Shown here: positions 8,284 to 19,500 of the stretch, in pieces
Layout: the number at the start of each line of letters is the position of its first letter
Numbering within the stretch: position 1 is the stretch's first letter
DNA from: Aggregatimonas sangjinii
GTDB taxonomy: Bacteria > Bacteroidota > Bacteroidia > Flavobacteriales > Flavobacteriaceae
Length of the DNA stretch: 64,000 nt
Assembly (NCBI RefSeq): GCF_005943945.1
Contig: NZ_CP040710.1
Span: 1,499,001 to 1,563,000, forward strand
Direction of reading: 5' to 3'
Translations under genes and position numbers: made by a program
The notes under the pieces: model-generated
The model's input: the letters and a program-made list of their open reading frames with translations, nothing else
Told to the model about the DNA's origin: nothing
The model's database searches: none

Positions 8284-10671
8284 ATGCAAGCTAATTTCAA
8301 GGGATTTTCCACAAAGGAGACAGACTTCAAAGCCCTACTTACTTCGTATACCAAGCATTGGAAATGGTTTCTACTCTCCATATTGGCGGCGTTATCGGTT
8401 GCTTACGTGTACATCAGATACAAAATACCTGAATATAAGGTTCAGGCAAAGATCAAAGTGCTCGAAGAAAAAAATGGGTCACCTGAAATGTCAATCTACA
8501 AAGACCTAGATCTTTTCGGTGCAGGAAAGAATAAGGTCGAAGATGAGATAGAAGTACTAAATTCCAGATCCAATTATTTGGAAGTGGTAAAACAGCTCGG
8601 TATTAATGTGGTACTCAGAAATGTTGGTACGGTCACCGAAAGCGAGATTTACCGAACGCCACCCATTAAATTAAGTTTTTTAGAAGCCGACTCCATAGTC
8701 AGAAGGGCGCGGTCAAGTTTCTATCTGGATATTTCTTCTACGACCACATTTGGTTTTAGTGAAGAACAAGATGGCCCCGTTAAGGTGTATTCTTTCGGCA
8801 AGGCGATACCGACCGACGTAGGTGAGGTAATCATCACGACCAATGTCGAGCATTTTAACAGTTACAAAGGCAAAAAAATAAAAGTTGAAATTTCACCTTT
8901 AGTAGACGTTGCCTTGGCCTATAAGACAAGAACTTCGATAGCTCCGGCACAGGATTTTTCGAATATCGTTAACCTTTCCCTGAATGACCCGATACCGCAA
9001 AAGGCAATTGATGTGCTGAATACCCTCATCGGTATTTACAACAAAAATGCCATAGATGATAAGAGGGTCATTGCCGAGCGAACTTTTGATTTCATCAACG
9101 ATAGGATCGCCGATATTTCGGGAACGCTTACCGATACCGATGAGAATGCAGAACAATTTCAAACACGACGGGGGGTAGTTGACATAAATGCGCAAACCAG
9201 TGTCAACTTGACCGTTGGCGCGCAAAATAGCCAAGAACTTCAGAATGCAACTACGCAATTGAACATCGCTAGCTCGATGAAGGAAATCGTTAGTAGTGAA
9301 GACGGTTATCAAGAATTACCATCGAATGTGGGCTTGAACGATCCTACTATCGCAGCGAATACAGCTAAATACAATGAATTGGTGAGGGAGCGAAAGCGAC
9401 TGTTGAAGAACGCCAATGAACAGAACCCGATGATCATTAACTTAGACCAACAATTGGACGGTCTAAAAAATAGTGTGGCATCTAGTGTTGGTAGTATGGT
9501 AAACAACCTAAGTTTACAGGTCAATAGTCTAAGTAATAACCAAAGAACCATTAACTCAAGAATATATTCCGCTCCGAGTAATGCTAGGGCCTTGCGGGAC
9601 ATTACGAGAAAACAGGAAACGACAGAATCGTTATTTCTCTACTTATTACAGCGTCGTGAGGAATCCCAAGTTGGTCTAGCGTCTACCTCGCCGCAATCTA
9701 AGATAATAGACAATGCGTATAGAACCAGTCGCGCTCCGGTATCCCCTAAGAAATCGATTGTTTACTTGGCATTTCTTATTGTTGGCTTCGCTATACCATT
9801 TTCAATCCTCTATGCAAACGATTTATTGGATGATAAGGTTCACAATAAGACCGGTTTAGAAAAAATGGTTAAAGACATTCCGGTGCTCGCCGAGCTGCCG
9901 CGTTTAGCTAAAAAGGAATCTAAACTCATTCGAAAAGATGATCGTTCGGTGCTAGCGGAATCGTTAAGGATATTAAGGACGAATTTAGATTACCTGATGA
10001 AATCCAAGAGAACCACGGGTAAGAATAACGTGGTGTATGTTACCTCAAGTGTATCTGGGGAGGGTAAAACGTTCCTTTCATCTAATTTGGCCATGATTTT
10101 CGCCAACACCGGAAAGCGGGTTTTGCTTATCGGTGCCGATATCAGGAATCCTAAACTTTATACCTTTTTCGACACCAAGGATGTCGATAACCTCGACAAG
10201 AACAAGAAAGCCAAACGAAGCACGAACAATGGTTTGACGGAATATCTTTATGATGACTCTATCGAGGCAAAAGATATTGTCAATTCGCTTTTGGTACAGA
10301 GCAATACCATAGATGTAGTTTATTCGGGCAAGATTCCACCCAATCCAGCTGAACTCTTGATGAGTGAACGTATGAAGGACTTAATGACCGAGATGTCGGA
10401 GGAATACGATTACGTTATTGTTGATACCGCTCCTTTAATGGTTGTGACGGATACGTTGCTAATCAGCGATTATGCCGATCATATGATTTATGTAACCCGT
10501 GCCGGTGTTACTGAGACTAGAGTGTTGGAATTCCCTAGTAAACTTAAGGCGGAAGGTAAATTAAACGGACTTTGTTTCGTCGTAAACGATGTGAAAGAGT
10601 CAAATCTGGGTTACGGCGGCAAATATGGCTATGGATATGGTAAGAGCCTTAAAAAATGGTGGAAATTCTAA
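8284..10671 (+). CDS. Wzc-like polysaccharide co-polymerase / bacterial tyrosine kinase
   Basis: 795 residues. A Wzz-type periplasmic domain lies between two membrane helices (WFLLSILAALSVAYVYI near 25-45 and IVYLAFLIVGFAIPFSIL near 495-515). A long coiled-coil region sits in between. The cytoplasmic BY-kinase domain has Walker A SGEGKTFLSSNLA, Walker A' VLLIGADIRNPKL and Walker B YVIVDTAPLMVV. The tail is a tyrosine cluster (YGGKYGYGYG) for autophosphorylation, followed by KKWWKF. It sets polymer length and opens export together with the Wza-like protein. The phosphatase that would reverse it lies 12 kb away at 22920-23657, past the two giant oxidase genes. Confidence 0.95.
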   Translation: MQANFKGFSTKETDFKALLTSYTKHWKWFLLSILAALSVAYVYIRYKIPEYKVQAKIKVLEEKNGSPEMSIYKDLDLFGAGKNKVEDEIEVLNSRSNYLEVVKQLGINVVLRNVGTVTESEIYRTPPIKLSFLEADSIVRRARSSFYLDISSTTTFGFSEEQDGPVKVYSFGKAIPTDVGEVIITTNVEHFNSYKGKKIKVEISPLVDVALAYKTRTSIAPAQDFSNIVNLSLNDPIPQKAIDVLNTLIGIYNKNAIDDKRVIAERTFDFINDRIADISGTLTDTDENAEQFQTRRGVVDINAQTSVNLTVGAQNSQELQNATTQLNIASSMKEIVSSEDGYQELPSNVGLNDPTIAANTAKYNELVRERKRLLKNANEQNPMIINLDQQLDGLKNSVASSVGSMVNNLSLQVNSLSNNQRTINSRIYSAPSNARALRDITRKQETTESLFLYLLQRREESQVGLASTSPQSKIIDNAYRTSRAPVSPKKSIVYLAFLIVGFAIPFSILYANDLLDDKVHNKTGLEKMVKDIPVLAELPRLAKKESKLIRKDDRSVLAESLRILRTNLDYLMKSKRTTGKNNVVYVTSSVSGEGKTFLSSNLAMIFANTGKRVLLIGADIRNPKLYTFFDTKDVDNLDKNKKAKRSTNNGLTEYLYDDSIEAKDIVNSLLVQSNTIDVVYSGKIPPNPAELLMSERMKDLMTEMSEEYDYVIVDTAPLMVVTDTLLISDYADHMIYVTRAGVTETRVLEFPSKLKAEGKLNGLCFVVNDVKESNLGYGGKYGYGYGKSLKKWWKF

Positions 10672-11063
10672 AGCACTCCAGTTAAACTCCTCCGGATAAT
10701 CTTAACACCGTACGCTACACTTTAGGGTACATCAATTTATGTTGTGAGCCTTCATTATACTAAGAATGTGGGATTCGTTGCGATGATTTATCGATGTAAA
10801 TCTGCATCTACTTTTTTCGAAGGCCGACATCTAGAGTGCATTCGGCCATTCAACTTTTAAGAATAATTTGTTTTGATTTTTCAATCCAAACAAAACAAAA
10901 CTCCGTAAATATGGCGAGGAGAGCACTTATGTCCATGCGCTGTTGTATAGGATATTGTTGTTGAACGAGTAATTTTCCGTTTTTACCGTTTTCGTTTATG
11001 AAATGGTAGGGTTACGGTTAACTTTGTTGTTTATATATTTGTATCTAGATACCCCATATCGCC
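10672..11063. promoter_or_regulatory. Intergenic region with promoter-like boxes before the first oxidase gene
   Basis: About 390 bases without a gene. On the plus strand TAACTTTG (11019-11026) and TATATTTG (11034-11041) both match TAnnTTTG; the second is 22 bases before the ATG. I see no good TTG at the usual upstream distance for either, and no strong terminator for the kinase operon. Confidence 0.4.
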
Positions 11064-14000
11064 ATGAGAAAAAACTACACTTCAAAAGTATTCTTCATAT
11101 TAGTATTTTTCTGTTGCTCAATAAGGATTTTTTCTCAGAGTCCTAGTGATGATGGGCAGTGGGGGCCGGTTATCCCTTTTGAAATCGTACCCGTTGCGGT
11201 AGCCAACCTTCCCGACGGTCGATTGATTACATGGTCAAGCCAATTTCCAAATACGTGGCTTGCCGCAGGTACCGGGATGACTTATACGCAACTTTTCGAC
11301 CCTGCTACCGATAATACATTGCCCTCTACGGTTACTCAGACAGATCACGATATGTTCTGTCCTGGCATCAATAACCTGTCCGATGGGCGTATTCTTTCTG
11401 CTGGGGGTACCACTAGCGAACGCACAAGTATCTATGATCCGGTAACGAACGTTTGGAGCGAAGCTGCAGATATGAACGTACCTAGGGGGTATCAAGGAAA
11501 TGTAACACTTTCCGATGGTTCGGTATTCACCGTGGGCGGTTCTTGGGATGCGGGACCCGATGGAGGTAAGAACGCCGAACTTTGGACCGAGGAAACCGGA
11601 TGGGTTTATCTTCCGGGAATTGCCTCCGACGATTTTCTGTACAATACAAACGACAGGGCTTTTGAGTATGAGGGCGTTTTTAGGTTAGATAATCACGTAT
11701 GGCTCTGGCCAGCGCCGAATGGAAAACTTTTTCAGGCCGGTCCAGGAGAGGAAATGCACTGGATCGACGTCGTTGGTAACAATGGTACGGGTTCATGGGT
11801 CAGTGCCGGACAACGGGCGGATGATACCTATTCAATGAAAGGAACCACGGTCATGTTCGATACCGGAAGAATACTAAAAGTAGGTGGTTCGCGATCATAC
11901 GACAGTAATACCCCGGCCAAGGAGCGCTCCTTTGTTATCGATATCAATGGTACCTATGGCAGTATTCCGCCAGTAACAGAGACAGCCAATACCTTGGAGT
12001 TTGCGAGAACGATGCATAACAGTACGGTCTTACCAAATGGTGAAGTTTTGGTAACCGGAGGATTGGACCATGCCGAAACCTTTACGGATGTAGGAGCTGC
12101 CCTGACCGCGGAAATCTACAACCCAACCACGAATAGCTGGCGTAGCGTGGCAGGTATGGCTACCCCTAGAACATACCACAGTGTGGCGATATTGATGCTA
12201 GACGGCCGTGTGTTCGTTGGTGGGGGAGGGCTTTGCGACAATACCCCAGGTTGTGTAAATAATGACAATGCCGAAATTTATAGCCCGCCCTATCTTTTCG
12301 ACGGGAGTGGCAATTTGGCTACAAGACCGGAAATAATGACCTTTCCGGCAACTGCGGATTATAATTCGAACATATCGGTTACCACGGATACAAACGTTAC
12401 GGAATTCAGTTTAATTCGTTTTTCGGCGGCGACACATAGTACCAATAACGAACAACGTAGAATTCCACTGACTACTACAAGTGGTACTTCCCATAACCTA
12501 ACCATACCAGATAGAAATCTGCTTCCACCGGGCTATTACATGTTGTTTGCTTTGGATGCGAATGGAGTGCCCTCGGAAGCGAAAGCTATTCAGATAGGAA
12601 ACGATATCCCTTTAGCGACTAATCCAAGTCTGATACTCGACTTGAAATTTGACGATGCACCAGGGGCCAACGCTGCCGACGATTCTCAATACAACAATGA
12701 TGCGATTGTTTATGATGTTGACAATGCCGGCGCTCAAAAAGTTGAAAATACGGCTTCGATTGTTCCAAGCGAGGGGCTTTTTGGAGGTGCTTTACGTACG
12801 GATGGGGCTAAGTTTCAAAGTAACACGATTGCTGAGATACCGTATTCCGAATCTTTGGGTTCCATCAATCGTTTCGTAACGGTGATGGCATGGGTGAACC
12901 GGGATGAAATTGTGAATAACGCGAGCGTTTACAGCAACGACTACCCGAATACTTTTTTCGGATTTCACAATAGCCTATACAAATGGGAATTCTTTACCGA
13001 AGACGGTCAGGCCAGTTGCTACGCAGGTTATACACCCACGAGTCAATGGGTACACATGGCGGCTACTTACGATGGGAATATGGCTAGATTGTATGCCAAC
13101 GGCGTCGAGATATGCGCCAAACCGATTACCGGAGACATTTTGGTCACTTCTGCCGATGCGAACCCTAATTTCAATGCCTTTAGTACTTCAGGTTTCTATG
13201 AAAGGCGGACACCGGCACAAATTGGGGAACCTACAAATAACAGCGGTGTAACCGATGAACTTGATGGTCGAATAGACGAGTTAAAGGTATACAATAAGGT
13301 ATTTTCGGCCGAGGAAATAAAGGAGGTCTTTGAAATAGGGGAGGCCCTAGCCGAAGTAACGGATTGTCCAGAGGGCACGATTGTGACCGAATTTAAGATA
13401 GGTGCTTCTGGAACTTGGACTGAGAGTCCGAACATCAATGCCCCTGAAGGCTCGGAAGTTTATATACGAGCCAAGGATTATGTTGGCGATTACTTCGTGA
13501 CGACTCCCGAAATTGATGGAAATACGTTTATGTCGACCGCGGATTTCGACACTGCCGACGGCTATCGTTTAGATACGGGAACGAATAGAGGAAACAACGA
13601 TGGGCTGGTTAATGTTGACGATTCTGGCCAATATGTTCTTACCACAGCAGATGGTTGTCCGGCAGTGATCAATCTCACTGTAATAGGAACTTGTGGTCCT
13701 GGCGATACGCAAATAGAGTCGGAATTTCGGATAAATGGCGATTGGGATACTCCCCTAAATGGTCAAACCGAAATTACTTTGGAGGAAGGTACGGAGCTTT
13801 GGCTAAGTGCAACGCCAAATGAAGTAAATGGTAGTAACTTACTCATTACCATAACCTTGCCAAACGGAGATGTGGTAGGCGATGATTACAATTTAGGCCC
13901 GGTATCGGAAACCAGTCAAGGTACCTATATCATAAGTTCCCAGGAAGGATGTTCAGTGGCCGTAGTGCTTACAGTATCGGAATTAGACTGTAGTACGCTA

Positions 14001-16253
14001 GGATTGCAGTCGGAATACAAAATCAACGATAATCTATATCAAATTGACAATCCAACGGCCACGTTGCCGGAAGGAGCCGAATTAACGCTCAGCATTGCAC
14101 CCGAAAACACTATATTTTCGGTCACCGACCCCAACGGTACAGAGGTATACAACGGATCAACGAATTATATAATCGATAATGTAAACGTTGCAGATCACGA
14201 TGGATTATTTACGCTCACTACGGCTGCAGGTTGTTTTGTAACAGTTGACGTAACTGTAGAACCGGTCGATTGTGCGAACGTGATGACCGAGTATCAAATC
14301 AATAGTGGCCTATATCAGGTGGGGGAATCTGAGGTAGGTGTAGAGGAGAACGCCAGATTGGCATTGAGTATCGCTCCCAACGATATCCCGTTCACCGTAA
14401 CCTTGCCCGATGGTTCAGTAGAAAATGTTCGGGCTGGCCTTGATTACGTAATAGATGCCATAGCCTTAAGTCAGTCAGGTACCTACACTTTTAATACCCC
14501 TGTTTCGGATTGTACATTAAGTTTAGATGTAACCGTGGCAGGAATAGACTGTGATGCTATTGATTCCGAATACCAAATAAATCAAAATCTCTTTCAGATA
14601 AATGAACCAACGGCCGAGATGGATGAGGGGAGCAGATTGACTTTAAGCATAGAACCCGATGATGCACCCTATACTATAACACTCCCCAATGGCACTGTCG
14701 AAAATGTTGCGGCCAATACGGATTTTGTTATTGAAAATGTAGATCAGACACATAATGGCGACTTTATACTGACCGCCAAGAACGGATGTGAAAAGACCAT
14801 TACGGTAATCGTGAACGAAATTGATTGTTCGGAAGTGGCTGCCGAATATCGTGTGGGTGATACTCCATGGGTTTCGAACGCCACAGAAGTAACTATCGAT
14901 GAAGGGCAACAACTACTAATAAGTTTGTTCCCTAACGATTTACCTTACATGATTACCGACCCTTCCGGCACGGAAACTAATTTTGCCTCTGGCTTGGAAA
15001 ATTATACGATTGCTAATGCTTCGCAGTCCGATGCTGGTACATACATATTGACTACCTCGGGAACGGGTTGTTCGGTTAGTCTGAACGTAAATGTAAATAA
15101 TCCAGCTTGTACAGCCTTAAATCTAAGACCTGAATACAGTATCAATGGGGGTGATTTCGTAGAGGGAACAACTGGTGAATCATTGGTTTTGGACGAAGGG
15201 GATATGCTTGTGCTCAGTGCACTTCCGGATATGGATAACGGAACTCCGATTCCGGTTACGATTACGTTACCCAATGGTACAGAGGTTAGCGACGGTCATG
15301 AAATCACCTCGTTGACAGCAACTGATGAGGGGTCTTATCTTTTTACTACAGACATTGGTTGCACGACCAATTTACAAGTAGTCGTGAATCCCGCTGGTGT
15401 TGATTGTGCCGACGTGAACCTTGTTCCGGAATATAGTATCAATGGCGCGGCCTTCCAGGTGGGTACTGATGGGGAAACCTTGACGTTGACTGAAGGAGAT
15501 GGCATTGTTTTCAGTGCATCACCAGAAGACTATAATGGTCTTCCCGTAAATGTAACCCTAACGCTACCCGACACTAGTTTTGTATCCGATGGTTACGAAA
15601 TCGTTTCGTTGACCAGTGCTGATAATGGGGTATACACTTTTACATCCGATTCCGGCTGTACAACAACATTAAGCCTGGTGGTCGATGAAGATGAACCCTC
15701 AGAATGTACAGGTACTAGTATTACTCCAGAGTATTTCATTAATAATCAAACGACGCAAAGTGGCGGTGAATCCATTCTACTACCCATCGGAAGTAGCTTA
15801 GTGCTCGGAATTGTACAAGATGATGCTTTTACCATAACCTTGCCCAATGGTACTGAGATTACAGGGGAGTATACCATTGATAGTATTCAAATGACCGACG
15901 CAGGGGTATATACCTTTACTTCGGAGCAAGGTTGTACCAGTCGCTTTAACGTTTCGATTACCGAAGAAGGTATTTCCGATGGTACGCTGAATGACATGAT
16001 TGTCTATCCCAATCCAGTACGAGATGGCATGCTGCACTTCGCTCTAGAAGATTATATGGGTCAGGAGATTCGGGTGCAAATAAATGATATTTACGGAAAA
16101 ACTATTCTTAGAAATGTTTTCCAATCAACGCACCAAGCTGATGAAGTAATTGATATTTCCATCTTAAACGAAGGCATATACATAGTCATTATTTCGAGGA
16201 ATACTGATAATGACGTGGCTTTTAAGAAGGTAATCAAATTAGGCGGACTTTAA
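11064..16253 (+). CDS. Secreted galactose-oxidase-like copper radical oxidase (AA5) with LamG, Ig-like repeats and T9SS tail
   Basis: 1729 residues. Order: signal peptide (to about 25), seven-blade Kelch catalytic domain, early-set domain (to about 515), LamG/concanavalin-like domain (about 520-765), nine Ig-like modules of 80-90 residues, and a T9SS sorting domain from about 1645 (VYPNPVRDG to the end). The catalytic residues of fungal galactose oxidase line up: Cys99 (HDMFCPG) and Tyr143 (RGYQ) for the thioether, Trp161 (GGSW) stacking, and Tyr371-His372 (RTYHS) and His458 (ATHSTN) for copper. Spacings 99-143-161 equal 228-272-290 of the fungal enzyme as I remember it. These enzymes oxidise primary alcohols to aldehydes and make H2O2. 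The substrate here is unknown; galactose-rich polysaccharide is a guess. Confidence 0.9.
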   Translation: MRKNYTSKVFFILVFFCCSIRIFSQSPSDDGQWGPVIPFEIVPVAVANLPDGRLITWSSQFPNTWLAAGTGMTYTQLFDPATDNTLPSTVTQTDHDMFCPGINNLSDGRILSAGGTTSERTSIYDPVTNVWSEAADMNVPRGYQGNVTLSDGSVFTVGGSWDAGPDGGKNAELWTEETGWVYLPGIASDDFLYNTNDRAFEYEGVFRLDNHVWLWPAPNGKLFQAGPGEEMHWIDVVGNNGTGSWVSAGQRADDTYSMKGTTVMFDTGRILKVGGSRSYDSNTPAKERSFVIDINGTYGSIPPVTETANTLEFARTMHNSTVLPNGEVLVTGGLDHAETFTDVGAALTAEIYNPTTNSWRSVAGMATPRTYHSVAILMLDGRVFVGGGGLCDNTPGCVNNDNAEIYSPPYLFDGSGNLATRPEIMTFPATADYNSNISVTTDTNVTEFSLIRFSAATHSTNNEQRRIPLTTTSGTSHNLTIPDRNLLPPGYYMLFALDANGVPSEAKAIQIGNDIPLATNPSLILDLKFDDAPGANAADDSQYNNDAIVYDVDNAGAQKVENTASIVPSEGLFGGALRTDGAKFQSNTIAEIPYSESLGSINRFVTVMAWVNRDEIVNNASVYSNDYPNTFFGFHNSLYKWEFFTEDGQASCYAGYTPTSQWVHMAATYDGNMARLYANGVEICAKPITGDILVTSADANPNFNAFSTSGFYERRTPAQIGEPTNNSGVTDELDGRIDELKVYNKVFSAEEIKEVFEIGEALAEVTDCPEGTIVTEFKIGASGTWTESPNINAPEGSEVYIRAKDYVGDYFVTTPEIDGNTFMSTADFDTADGYRLDTGTNRGNNDGLVNVDDSGQYVLTTADGCPAVINLTVIGTCGPGDTQIESEFRINGDWDTPLNGQTEITLEEGTELWLSATPNEVNGSNLLITITLPNGDVVGDDYNLGPVSETSQGTYIISSQEGCSVAVVLTVSELDCSTLGLQSEYKINDNLYQIDNPTATLPEGAELTLSIAPENTIFSVTDPNGTEVYNGSTNYIIDNVNVADHDGLFTLTTAAGCFVTVDVTVEPVDCANVMTEYQINSGLYQVGESEVGVEENARLALSIAPNDIPFTVTLPDGSVENVRAGLDYVIDAIALSQSGTYTFNTPVSDCTLSLDVTVAGIDCDAIDSEYQINQNLFQINEPTAEMDEGSRLTLSIEPDDAPYTITLPNGTVENVAANTDFVIENVDQTHNGDFILTAKNGCEKTITVIVNEIDCSEVAAEYRVGDTPWVSNATEVTIDEGQQLLISLFPNDLPYMITDPSGTETNFASGLENYTIANASQSDAGTYILTTSGTGCSVSLNVNVNNPACTALNLRPEYSINGGDFVEGTTGESLVLDEGDMLVLSALPDMDNGTPIPVTITLPNGTEVSDGHEITSLTATDEGSYLFTTDIGCTTNLQVVVNPAGVDCADVNLVPEYSINGAAFQVGTDGETLTLTEGDGIVFSASPEDYNGLPVNVTLTLPDTSFVSDGYEIVSLTSADNGVYTFTSDSGCTTTLSLVVDEDEPSECTGTSITPEYFINNQTTQSGGESILLPIGSSLVLGIVQDDAFTITLPNGTEITGEYTIDSIQMTDAGVYTFTSEQGCTSRFNVSITEEGISDGTLNDMIVYPNPVRDGMLHFALEDYMGQEIRVQINDIYGKTILRNVFQSTHQADEVIDISILNEGIYIVIISRNTDNDVAFKKVIKLGGL
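13690..15970 (+). repeat. Eight divergent Ig-like modules in the first oxidase
   Basis: Each unit starts near a Cys followed by [PS]EY-x-IN and ends in a G-x-Y/F-x-[FIL]-x-T-x4-GC motif. Eight units follow one more divergent copy at about 13370-13690. The DNA of these copies has diverged, unlike the near-identical units of the neighbouring paralogue, so this array looks older or under different selection. Confidence 0.75.
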
Positions 16254-16501
16254 TTTACATAATGCTTGATTACAGCCTCTTAAGCGAGTTGCGTGATGTA
16301 AATAGTATTTGTCTACCATACATACACCAAAATGAACCGTTTGATATTAGAACCATACAACCCGTACAATTCTTTAGGTACGGGTAAGGTGGTTGTATAG
16401 AATGTCTTAAATTTACGACTCGAAATTAACCTTCCCCTTTTCTTTAATTGGTTGAAATCAATCTTTTCTAGGGAAACAGATTGATAAAAAACTTATGGTT
16501 T

Positions 16502-19500
16502 ATGGGAAAGCTTTCTTTTTTTTACTGCAGTGTCGCATTTTTTATATCAATTCTCTGCACTACATCTACTACGGCGCAAACACCCTCCCAGGAAGGTGCA
16601 TGGGGAGATGTAATACCTTTTGAAATCGTTCCTGTTGCCGTTGCTAATCTTCCGGATGGGCAATTGATTACTTGGTCGAGTCAATTTCCAAATACTTTTG
16701 TAGGTTCCGGCACGGGTATGACGCTTACGCAACTCTTTGATCCCGCTATTGATGCAACCCTGCCTGCGACCACTACCCAGACCGATCATGACATGTTCTG
16801 TCCTGGTATCAATAACCTTTCCGATGGCCGCATCTTATCGGCTGGCGGAACCAGTAGTCAGCGAACCAGCATTTATGATCCAAGTACAGGGACATGGAGT
16901 AAAGCAGACGACATGAACGTGCCCAGGGGATACCAGGGAAATGTTACGCTTTCCGATGGTTCCGTTTTTACGGTCGGAGGGTCTTGGGATGTCGGTCCCG
17001 ATGGAGGGAAGAATGCGGAATTATGGACACCGGAAACAGGATGGTCCTATCTTCCAGGCATAGATTCCGATGATTTTTTACACAATGCCAACGATAGGGT
17101 CTTGGAAAGTCAAGGACTTTTCAGACTCGATAATCATGTATGGTTATGGCCTGCCCCTAACGGAACGATATTTCAAGCAGGTCCAGGAGAACAAATGCAT
17201 TGGATCGATGTCAATGGAAATAATGGAGCAGGTTCTTGGGTGACTGCAGGTCAGCGATCAAACGACACCTATTCCATGAAGGGGACTACCGTAATGTTCG
17301 ATATCGGAAAAGTGCTCAAGGTGGGGGGGTCACGTTCTTACGATAGCAATACCCCAGCGAAGGAGCGTTCTTTCGTAATCGATATCAATGGTACCTATGG
17401 TAGCACCGCCACCGTTACCGAAACGGCGAATACACTAGAGTTTGCAAGAACCATGCATAATAGTACGGTATTGCCTAACGGCGAGGTATTGGTAACCGGA
17501 GGACTTGATCATGCGGAGACATTTACCGATATAGGTGCTGCGCTTACCGCTGAAATCTACAATCCGACTACAAATAGCTGGCGGAGTGTGGCCGGTATGG
17601 CAACGCCTAGAACCTACCACAGTGTAGCGATTTTATTGTTGGACGGTCGTGTGTTCGTGGGTGGTGGTGGCCTTTGTGACAATACACCAGGTTGCGTAAA
17701 CAACGATAATGCAGAAATTTACAGTCCGCCTTACCTTTTCGATGCAACCGGAAACTTGGCCACTAGGCCTGAAATTATTACGACTCCTTTAACGGCCGAT
17801 TACAATAGCTCGATTACGGTAGAGACCGATCGTAACGTATCTGAATTTAGCCTGATTCGATTTTCGGCTGCTACACACAGTACCAATAATGAACAGCGTA
17901 GAATTCCATTGGCAACGGTAGAAGGCACTTCCCATACATTGACAATACCGGATAGGAATTTGCTTCCACCGGGCTATTATATGCTTTTTGCCCTTAATGC
18001 AGATGGCGTGCCCTCGGTTGCCAAAGCCATTCGAATAGGTACCGATATCCCATTAGTTACAGACCCCAGCCTAGTGTTGGATTTAAAATTCGACGATGCC
18101 TCAGGTTCAGACTTAGCGGATGCTTCTCAGTATGCCAATGATGCTTCGATCTATGACGTTGATAATAACCGCGCCGTAAAGGAGGCCAATTCCAATAGCC
18201 TAGGTACCGGATTGTTTGGCGGAGCTCTGGTAACCGATGGTTTTAAGTTTCAAAGCAATACCATAGCCGAAATCCCGTATTCGGAGTCCATCGCATCCAT
18301 TGATCGATTCGTTACGGTTTTGGCGTGGGTAAAGCGGGATGAAGTTGTGAATAATGCTAGCATCTTTACCCATGACTACCCGAACATGTTCTTCGGCTTT
18401 CACAATAGTCTTTATAAATGGGAATTTGATACCGACCAGGGCAGGGCAAGTTGTTATGCTGGATATACTCCACCTGGAGTGTGGGTGCACATGGCTGCTA
18501 CCTACGACGGCGAAACTGCCAGATTATATGCAAATGGACAGGAAATATCGGCCAAGTTGATATCAGGCAATATTAGAATCAACCCCTCCGAACCTGATTT
18601 TTCCTCATTTAATGTATCTGGATTTTATGAGAGAAGAACCAATCCGAGTGGAGATTACAATGGAAGCGGGGTAACCGATGAATTGGATGGCAGTATTGAT
18701 GAGTTGAAGGTATATAATAAGGTTTTAAATGCAGAAGAGATAAAGGCCATTTTTGATTTGGGCCAGGGTTTACCAATGGTGCCTGAATGTGTTTCACAAC
18801 CTCTCGTTGCGGAGTATAAAATCGGGGCTTCCGGTACTTGGATATCAGGGGCTAACGTAAATGCGAACGAGGGAGAAGCCATTTATATAAGAATCAAGGA
18901 TTTTTCGGATGAATTTTTAATTACGATTCCCGAAATAGATGGCGATACGTTCAGTTCTCTTTCTGATTTTAACACCGCCGATGGGTACAGAATAGGAACC
19001 GGTACAAGAAGAGGGGATAACGATGGTCTTTTGGATTCCGAGGATTCTGGCCAGTACGTGTTAACTACGACTGAAGGTTGCCTAACGGTGATTAACCTAT
19101 CCGTTATCGGGGTATGTGGCCCGGAAGATACACCGATTATTCCCGAATATCGCTTGAACGGTGTTTGGCAGAGTGGAGAAAACAATTTAAATGTAGAAGA
19201 AGGTACCGAGGTGATGTTCAGTATTCTACCTAATAATTTGGATGTTACCGTTACATTCCCGGATGGTACGGTCGTCGGTGATGATTATAACTTAGGCGAA
19301 GTGACCAATGTACAAAACGGGCCTTATATTTTAACATCTGCGGAAGGTTGTTCTACTATCGTACATCTTACGGTAGGTGATGCCGAATGTCCTGAAGGTA
19401 CAATAGTTCCGGAATATACGATTGATGGGGTAGCGCAAAGTGGAGCGAATACGATTACCGTAGATGAAGGTCAGGAGGTAATATTAAGTATCCTGCCCGA